A stretch of DNA of 64,000 bases, from NCBI RefSeq assembly GCF_022867805.1, contig NZ_JALIFO010000006.1:1116001-1180000 (forward strand), in the 5' to 3' direction. Below the pieces are notes generated by a model. The model did not search any database and was not told the DNA's origin. It worked only from the letters and a program-made list of their open reading frames with translations. This DNA is from Cuneatibacter sp. NSJ-177 (lineage in GTDB: Bacteria > Bacillota > Clostridia > Lachnospirales > Lachnospiraceae). Shown here one piece after another: positions 59,399 to 64,000 of the stretch. Within the stretch, counting starts at the first letter, position 1, and each line of letters opens with the position of its first letter. The translations under genes and the position numbers were made by a program.

Positions 59399-60172
59399 TC
59401 AGCCGTCCGTACGATTTTTCATATAAATGCGGTACAAGCCCTTCATCGGCAGCATCTCATCGTATAAAATAGGATGCGTACAGTGAGGGATAACGGCTTT
59501 CGCCAGGTCGCCGGTGGCGACGGCGTGGGCGGGACGTCCGAGCTCTCCCTCCATCCGGTCGATCATACCGTCCAGCATGGCTGCATTTCCGTATACAATC
59601 CCGCATTTCATCGAATCCACCGTATTCTTGGCAATGGCCGTATCCGGCGCTTCAAAGGAAATACGCGGAAGCTGTGCGGTGCGGTTCACAAGGGAATCCA
59701 GGGCGATTCCGGCTCCGGGCAAAATCGCTCCGCCCAAATAAGAGCCGTTTTCATCGATGACGGAGAGGGTTGTGGCCGTGCCCATGTCGATTAGGATCAG
59801 AGGCAGCGGGTATTCTGCCGCTGCGGCCACGGCGTTTACTACCATATCGCTGCCAAGCTGGGCCGGATTGTCAATCCGGATCGGAAGACCGGTTTTCACG
59901 CCGGGGCCCACGACCAATGCCGGTTTTCCGATGATCTTCGTCAGGGCGCGGTTGATCACGGCGGTCAGCGGCGGGACGACTGAGGAGAGGATGCTTCCGG
60001 TCAGCGGCCGGGATGGAATTTGATAAAGCTCCAGGATCGTGCGGAACGCGATGGCGTATTCCAGATCCGTCTTTTTGGTGTCGGTGGAAATGTGCTCCAC
60101 GAAATGGGTTCCGGTTTTGCTGACGGTGCCCACAGTGATCACGGTATTTCCGATATCGATGGTCAAAATCAT
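59399..60172 (-). CDS. coaX: Type III pantothenate kinase, copy B
   Basis: The 257-residue protein is a paralogue of copy A: MILTIDIGNTVITVGTV, GPGVKTGLPIRIDNPAQLGSD (joined motif), LILIDMGTATTLSVID, KNTVDSMKCGIVYGNAAMLDG and VATGDLAKAV. Identity to copy A is well over half by eye. Both copies look active, though G-to-D at VATGD near the end differs. It is transcribed divergently from coaBC, the next CoA-pathway enzymes, so CoA synthesis genes are grouped here. Confidence 0.94.
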   Translation of the reverse strand: MILTIDIGNTVITVGTVSKTGTHFVEHISTDTKKTDLEYAIAFRTILELYQIPSRPLTGSILSSVVPPLTAVINRALTKIIGKPALVVGPGVKTGLPIRIDNPAQLGSDMVVNAVAAAAEYPLPLILIDMGTATTLSVIDENGSYLGGAILPGAGIALDSLVNRTAQLPRISFEAPDTAIAKNTVDSMKCGIVYGNAAMLDGMIDRMEGELGRPAHAVATGDLAKAVIPHCTHPILYDEMLPMKGLYRIYMKNRTDG

Positions 60173-60195
60173 GGCAAATTAGCCCTCCTGCCTCG

Positions 60196-60224
60196 TAGAC
60201 ATTTCTTCAAAAATATGCTACACT
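60196..60224 (+). promoter_or_regulatory. Sigma-A promoter of coaBC
   Basis: TAGACA (60196-60201), 17-nt spacer, TACACT (60219-60224), 73 nt before ATG 60298. Confidence 0.65.
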
Positions 60225-60297
60225 GATAAATCGGTATAGCAGAATTAACCAGATTATATCATAAACCACTTCCATAGTAAACAGATAGGAGTCCAAT

Positions 60298-61494
60298 ATG
60301 TTGCAGGGAAAAAATATCATACTAGGCGTTTCCAGCAGCATCGCCTGCTATAAAAGCGCCTACCTGGCCCGCGCCCTGATCAAAAAAGGGGCGAATGTCC
60401 AGGTGGTCATGACAAAGAATGCCACTCAGTTTTTGACGCCGCTGACCTTTGAACAGCTGACCGGCAGAAAGTGCCTTGTGGATACCTTTGACCGGAATTT
60501 CGAAATCAAGGTGGAGCATATCTCGCTGGCCCAGTGGGCGGACGCCTGTCTGATCGCTCCGGCCTCCGCCAATGTGCTGGCGAAGATGGCCCACGGCATC
60601 GCCGACGATATGCTGACCACGACTGTGCTGGCCTGCGACTGCCCCAAGCTTGCGGCCCCGGCGATGAATACCCGGATGTATGAAAACCCGGCTACCAGGG
60701 AAAACCTGGAAACCTTGCGGCGTCACGGGTTTACCTTGGTTGAGCCGGAGGAGGGATTTTTGGCCTGCGGCGATGTAGGCAAAGGAAAGCTTGCCAATGA
60801 GGAAGTGATCCTGGATTACCTGGAAGCCGTGATCGGAGCAGAAAAAGACTTTAACGGGCAACGTGTGCTGGTGACGGCAGGCCCGACCAGAGAAGCCCTG
60901 GACCCGGTTCGGTTTTTAACGAATCATTCCACGGGAAAGATGGGATACGCCATTGCCAAGGCGGCATTTCTGCGGGGCGCTAAAGTGACGCTGGTGACCG
61001 GAAAGACCGAGACGCCGAAGCCCCGGTTTGTGGATGTCGTCGAGGTGGTGTCGGCGCGGCAGATGTATGAGGCGGTGATGAGCCGGGCGTCGGAACAGGA
61101 TATCCTGATCATGGCGGCGGCGGTCGCCGATTACCGGCCCCAAAATATCGCCGCGGAGAAAATTAAGAAGATGGACGGAGATTCGGTGCTCCCGCTGGAG
61201 CGGACCGACGATATCCTGGCCTCCGCCGGCGCGGCCAGACGCCCCGGACAGTTCCTTTGCGGATTTTCCATGGAAACCGAGCATATGTTGGAGAATTCTA
61301 GGAAAAAATTGGAGAAGAAGAATATTGATATGATTGTTGCCAACAACCTGCGGCAGGAAGGCGCGGGGTTCGGCGTGGACACCAATATCGTCACGCTGAT
61401 CACCAAAGATTCGGAGGAGTCCCTTCCGATGCTGAGTAAGGACGAGGTGGCAATGAAGATTTTAGACGCCATTGCGGCGCGCATCAAAGAGTAA
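60298..61494 (+). CDS. coaBC: Bifunctional phosphopantothenoylcysteine decarboxylase/synthase
   Basis: The 398-residue fusion has the flavin-dependent decarboxylase CoaC at 1-185 (GVSSSIACYKSAYLARALIK, active-site His in KVEHISLAQWAD, PAMNTRMYENPAT, CGDVGKGKLA) and the CoaB synthetase at 190-398 (VLVTAGPTREALDPVRFLTN, NHSTGKMGYAIAKAAFLRGA in adjoining blocks, AAAVADYRP). It turns 4'-phosphopantothenate into 4'-phosphopantetheine. Start ATG 60298 follows AGGAG. It is divergent from the two pantothenate kinase genes that feed it. Confidence 0.97.
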   Translation: MLQGKNIILGVSSSIACYKSAYLARALIKKGANVQVVMTKNATQFLTPLTFEQLTGRKCLVDTFDRNFEIKVEHISLAQWADACLIAPASANVLAKMAHGIADDMLTTTVLACDCPKLAAPAMNTRMYENPATRENLETLRRHGFTLVEPEEGFLACGDVGKGKLANEEVILDYLEAVIGAEKDFNGQRVLVTAGPTREALDPVRFLTNHSTGKMGYAIAKAAFLRGAKVTLVTGKTETPKPRFVDVVEVVSARQMYEAVMSRASEQDILIMAAAVADYRPQNIAAEKIKKMDGDSVLPLERTDDILASAGAARRPGQFLCGFSMETEHMLENSRKKLEKKNIDMIVANNLRQEGAGFGVDTNIVTLITKDSEESLPMLSKDEVAMKILDAIAARIKE

Positions 61495-61509
61495 CAGGAG
61501 GAGCTTTTT

Positions 61510-63099
61510 GTGGCAGATTTAGCAGAAGAGATAAAGAAACGCCGGACATTCGCGATCATTTCCCATCCGGATGCCGGTAAAACCACATTGACGGAGAAAT
61601 TTTTGCTCTACGGAGGAGCCATCAACCTGGCCGGGTCCGTAAAGGGAAAGAAGACGGCGAAGCATGCGGTCTCCGACTGGATGGAGATCGAAAAGGAGAG
61701 AGGAATCTCTGTCACCTCGTCGGTGCTGCAGTTTCACTATGACGATTACTGCATCAATATTTTGGATACGCCGGGGCATCAGGACTTTTCCGAGGATACC
61801 TACCGGACGCTGATGGCTGCGGATTCCGCGGTCATGGTCGTGGATGGTTCCAAGGGCGTGGAGGCCCAGACCATCAAACTGTTCAAGGTCTGTATGATGC
61901 GGCATATCCCGATTTTTACCTTCATTAACAAAATGGACCGGGAGGCCAAGGATCCGTTTGAGCTGATGGAAGATATCGAAAACGTGCTGGGGATTGAGAC
62001 ATGCCCGGTCAACTGGCCCATCGGCTCCGGAAAGTCCTTCAAAGGCGTGTTCGAGAGAGATATCAAGAAGATCACCACCTTCACGGCCGAGGGAGCCGGA
62101 CAGCGGGAGATCGAGACCAAACATCTGGATCCGGAGAGCGAAGAGGCTTTAAGCGAGATCGGCCCGATGGCTCTGGATCAGCTAAAAGAAGAGATTGAGC
62201 TGTTGGACGGCGCCGGTCAGGAACTCGATATGGAGATGGTGCTGAAAGGTCAGCTGAGCCCTGTTTTCTTTGGCTCCGCCTTGACAAATTTCGGCGTAGA
62301 AACCTTCCTTCGGCATTTCTTAAATATGACGCTGCCGCCGACGCCCCGTGTGGCGGACTGCGGGGTCATCGATCCGGTAAAGGAGCCTTTTTCCGCCTTT
62401 GTGTTCAAGATCCAGGCCAACATGAATAAGGCCCACCGGGACCGGATCGCATTCATGCGGATCTGTTCCGGAAAATATGAGACGGGCATGGAAGTGAACC
62501 ACATCCAGGGTGGGAAGAAGATCCGCCTTTCCCAGTCCACCCAGATGATGGCCCAGGAACGGACCATCGTCGAGGAGGCTTATGCCGGAGATATCATCGG
62601 CGTTTTTGATCCGGGGATTTTTTCCATCGGGGACACCCTCTGCGCGGGTTCGGAGAAGTTTGCCTTTGAGGGGATTCCGACCTTTGCTCCGGAGCATTTT
62701 GCGAGGGTGCGGCAGGTGGATACCATGAAGCGGAAACAGTTTATCAAAGGGATTTCTCAGATTGCCCAGGAAGGCGCGATTCAGATCTTCCAGGAGTTTC
62801 ATACCGGCATGGAAGAGATCATCGTCGGTGTGGTCGGCGTCCTTCAGTTTGACGTGCTGATGTACCGCCTGGAAAACGAGTACAACGTGGAGGCGAAGCT
62901 GGAACAGCTTCCTTATGAATATATCCGCTGGATCGAGAATCAGGAGATCGACGCGGAGAAGATCCAGGGTACCTCGGATATGAAACGGATCAAGGATCTA
63001 AAGGGCCGCCCGCTCCTCCTCTTTGTCAACAGCTGGAGCGTCGGTATGGTTCAGGACCGGAATCCGGGATTGGAGCTTTCGGAATTTGGGCGTGTTTAA
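61510..63099 (+). CDS. prfC: Peptide chain release factor 3
   Basis: The 529-residue translational GTPase starts at GTG 61510 (GGAGGAG upstream) and has G1 SHPDAGKTTLTEKFLLYGGA, G2 ERGISVTSSVLQF, G3 DTPGHQDFSEDTYRTLMAAD and G4 NKMDREAKDP. RF3 recycles RF1/RF2 from post-termination ribosomes. It lies 15 nt after coaBC and may be co-transcribed with it. Confidence 0.97.
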   Translation: MADLAEEIKKRRTFAIISHPDAGKTTLTEKFLLYGGAINLAGSVKGKKTAKHAVSDWMEIEKERGISVTSSVLQFHYDDYCINILDTPGHQDFSEDTYRTLMAADSAVMVVDGSKGVEAQTIKLFKVCMMRHIPIFTFINKMDREAKDPFELMEDIENVLGIETCPVNWPIGSGKSFKGVFERDIKKITTFTAEGAGQREIETKHLDPESEEALSEIGPMALDQLKEEIELLDGAGQELDMEMVLKGQLSPVFFGSALTNFGVETFLRHFLNMTLPPTPRVADCGVIDPVKEPFSAFVFKIQANMNKAHRDRIAFMRICSGKYETGMEVNHIQGGKKIRLSQSTQMMAQERTIVEEAYAGDIIGVFDPGIFSIGDTLCAGSEKFAFEGIPTFAPEHFARVRQVDTMKRKQFIKGISQIAQEGAIQIFQEFHTGMEEIIVGVVGVLQFDVLMYRLENEYNVEAKLEQLPYEYIRWIENQEIDAEKIQGTSDMKRIKDLKGRPLLLFVNSWSVGMVQDRNPGLELSEFGRV

Positions 63100-63163
63100 C
63101 TTTTATACACAAAACAGATAAAAGCGCATACCATGATAGAAAGAACCTTTCGGAGGGATCGGT

Positions 63164-63418
63164 ATGCGCATCTGCGATTTACAGGAAAAAGAAGTGATCA
63201 ATGTCTGCGACTGCAGGCGCCTTGGCTTTGTGGCAGATTTGGACTTTGATATCTGCAACGGTCAGATCCTGGCCCTGATCGTTCCCGGACCGGCCCAGTT
63301 CTGCGGTTTTCTTGGCCGTGACAGCGAATATGTCATCCCCTTTTGCCAAGTCCGCCAGATCGGGGAGGACATTATCCTGGTGGATATCAAGATCGACGAA
63401 TGTCAGGTCCGCCGTTAA
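63164..63418 (+). CDS. YlmC/YmxH-family sporulation protein
   Basis: The 84-residue PRC-barrel-like protein reads MRICDLQEKEVINVCDCRRL, GFVADLDFDICNGQILALIV, then VIPFCQVRQIGEDIILVDI. This is the YlmC/YmxH sporulation family found in endospore formers. GGAGGGATCGGT precedes ATG 63164. A CATACCAT at 63127-63134 resembles a sigma-E/sigma-K -10 element, but no matching -35 lies at the right distance. The 3' end overlaps the convergent LysR gene by 32 nt. Confidence 0.9.
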   Translation: MRICDLQEKEVINVCDCRRLGFVADLDFDICNGQILALIVPGPAQFCGFLGRDSEYVIPFCQVRQIGEDIILVDIKIDECQVRR

Positions 63419-64000
63419 CTTTTAGGCTCTGGAAATCCGACGAGGCCGCCAGCCGGCGGCAGAGATCGATAAATTCTTTCACTTGGGGCCGGTATTCCCG
63501 GTCCTTTCGGTAAATCAGGGAAAACCCTCGCTGCAGATGCAGATCGGTCAGGCGGCAGGCATGGAGACGGCCTTCCGCCAATTCTTTTTGAATTAGCATT
63601 TCCGATACGATGGATACCCCCTTGTTTTCTTCTACCGCCTTTTTCAGTGCGTCGATATTGTGGAAGACCGGTCCCTGACAGAGTTCCAGCTTCTTTTCGC
63701 GCATCGCGGCTTCGATGGCGGTCCGGGTACTGTTGCCTTCCTCCCGCAGCAAGAGCGGCTCCGTCCCAAAATTTGCACAGGACAAGGTGTCCCGGCCGGC
63801 AAACGGGTGGGAAGGGCTGCAGATAAGTACAAAGGAATCCTCCAGCAGAGGCGTATAGACCAATCCGCCATGGTTTCCCGGATATTCGCTCAGCGCGATA
63901 TCCAGCTCGCTGCTTTCCAGTTTTCTTTCCAGGACATGAGGTTCGTCAATGGTAAAACGGGTTGTGGTGTCCGGATACTGGATATGATACTGCACGATAA
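63387..64000 (-). CDS. LysR-family regulator, C-terminal part (5' end outside window)
   Basis: The minus-strand frame runs off the right edge. The visible ~204 residues form the type 2 periplasmic-binding-like co-inducer domain of LysR regulators: ERKLESSELDIALSEYPGNH, TPLLEDSFVLICSPSHPF, LLLREEGNSTRTAIEAAM and KGVSIVSEMLIQKELAEGRL. The N-terminal helix-turn-helix is outside the window. Metabolic target unknown. Confidence 0.9.
   Translation of the reverse strand, partial: IVQYHIQYPDTTTRFTIDEPHVLERKLESSELDIALSEYPGNHGGLVYTPLLEDSFVLICSPSHPFAGRDTLSCANFGTEPLLLREEGNSTRTAIEAAMREKKLELCQGPVFHNIDALKKAVEENKGVSIVSEMLIQKELAEGRLHACRLTDLHLQRGFSLIYRKDREYRPQVKEFIDLCRRLAASSDFQSLKVNGGPDIRRS

Overview
The window looks like chromosome of an anaerobic, endospore-forming member of the Clostridia. 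The gene order gls24-nusB-xseA-xseB-ispA-dxs-tlyA-nadK-recN-spoIVB-spo0A and the block ylxM-ffh-rpsP-khpA-rimM-trmD-rplS-lepB-rbgA-lepB-rnhB-yraN are typical of Clostridia, especially Lachnospiraceae-like genomes. The spore genes spoIVB, spo0A and ymxH/ylmC agree with this. Coding DNA is moderately GC-rich, while several accessory intergenic regions are strikingly AT-rich. I see no rRNA, tRNA, CRISPR array, insertion sequence or prophage.

Layout. 1-6.5 kb: end of an oligopeptide-type binding protein, a 31-residue membrane peptide gene with its own promoter and terminator, a YesN/YesM-type two-component pair (minus strand) and a second family-5 binding lipoprotein. 6.5-17.4 kb: the housekeeping and sporulation operon, lacking the argR that often lies between nadK and recN. 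17.5-22.6 kb: an orphan OmpR-type regulator, a PH-like membrane protein, a cysteine-tipped PadR regulator and a divergent NMT1/TauA-type ABC transporter. 23.2-29.0 kb: an alcohol/aldehyde/acyl-CoA/acyl-phosphate/acid module (Fe-ADH, acylating aldehyde dehydrogenase, Ptb, Buk) with an OFA-type MFS carrier. 29.2-36.2 kb: an unusual maturation- or activation-like set with two tandem COG1964 radical SAM enzymes, an AMP-forming CoA ligase, two DUF5714 proteins (one fused to a lipoyl-like domain without the lysine), a small acidic protein, a four-cysteine redox protein and a methyltransferase. 36.2-45.9 kb: an MFS carrier and an ATP-driven 2-hydroxyacyl-CoA dehydratase/benzoyl-CoA-reductase-like system (activase, dihydrolipoyl-dehydrogenase-like flavoprotein, one small subunit that lacks the usual cluster cysteines, three divergent ~460-residue large subunits) with a TetR regulator. 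46-64 kb: glgA, the ffh-rplS-lepB-rnhB block, yfiH, cbiK, a cytosolic subtilase, an SRAP protein, two tandem type III pantothenate kinases, coaBC, prfC, ymxH and the end of a LysR regulator.

How it may work together. The 23-46 kb region is a run of same-strand accessory genes. Near-identical palindromes of the form TTTACAnTGTAAA lie in front of three of its transcription units: upstream of the Fe-ADH gene, and on the -10/start region of consensus promoters for the radical SAM operon and the 34.9 kb operon. A plausible reading, which is inference, is one regulon that imports an acid, activates it with CoA, processes it reductively with a radical-driven enzyme needing special maturation, and recovers ATP through Ptb/Buk. 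The substrate cannot be told from sequence.
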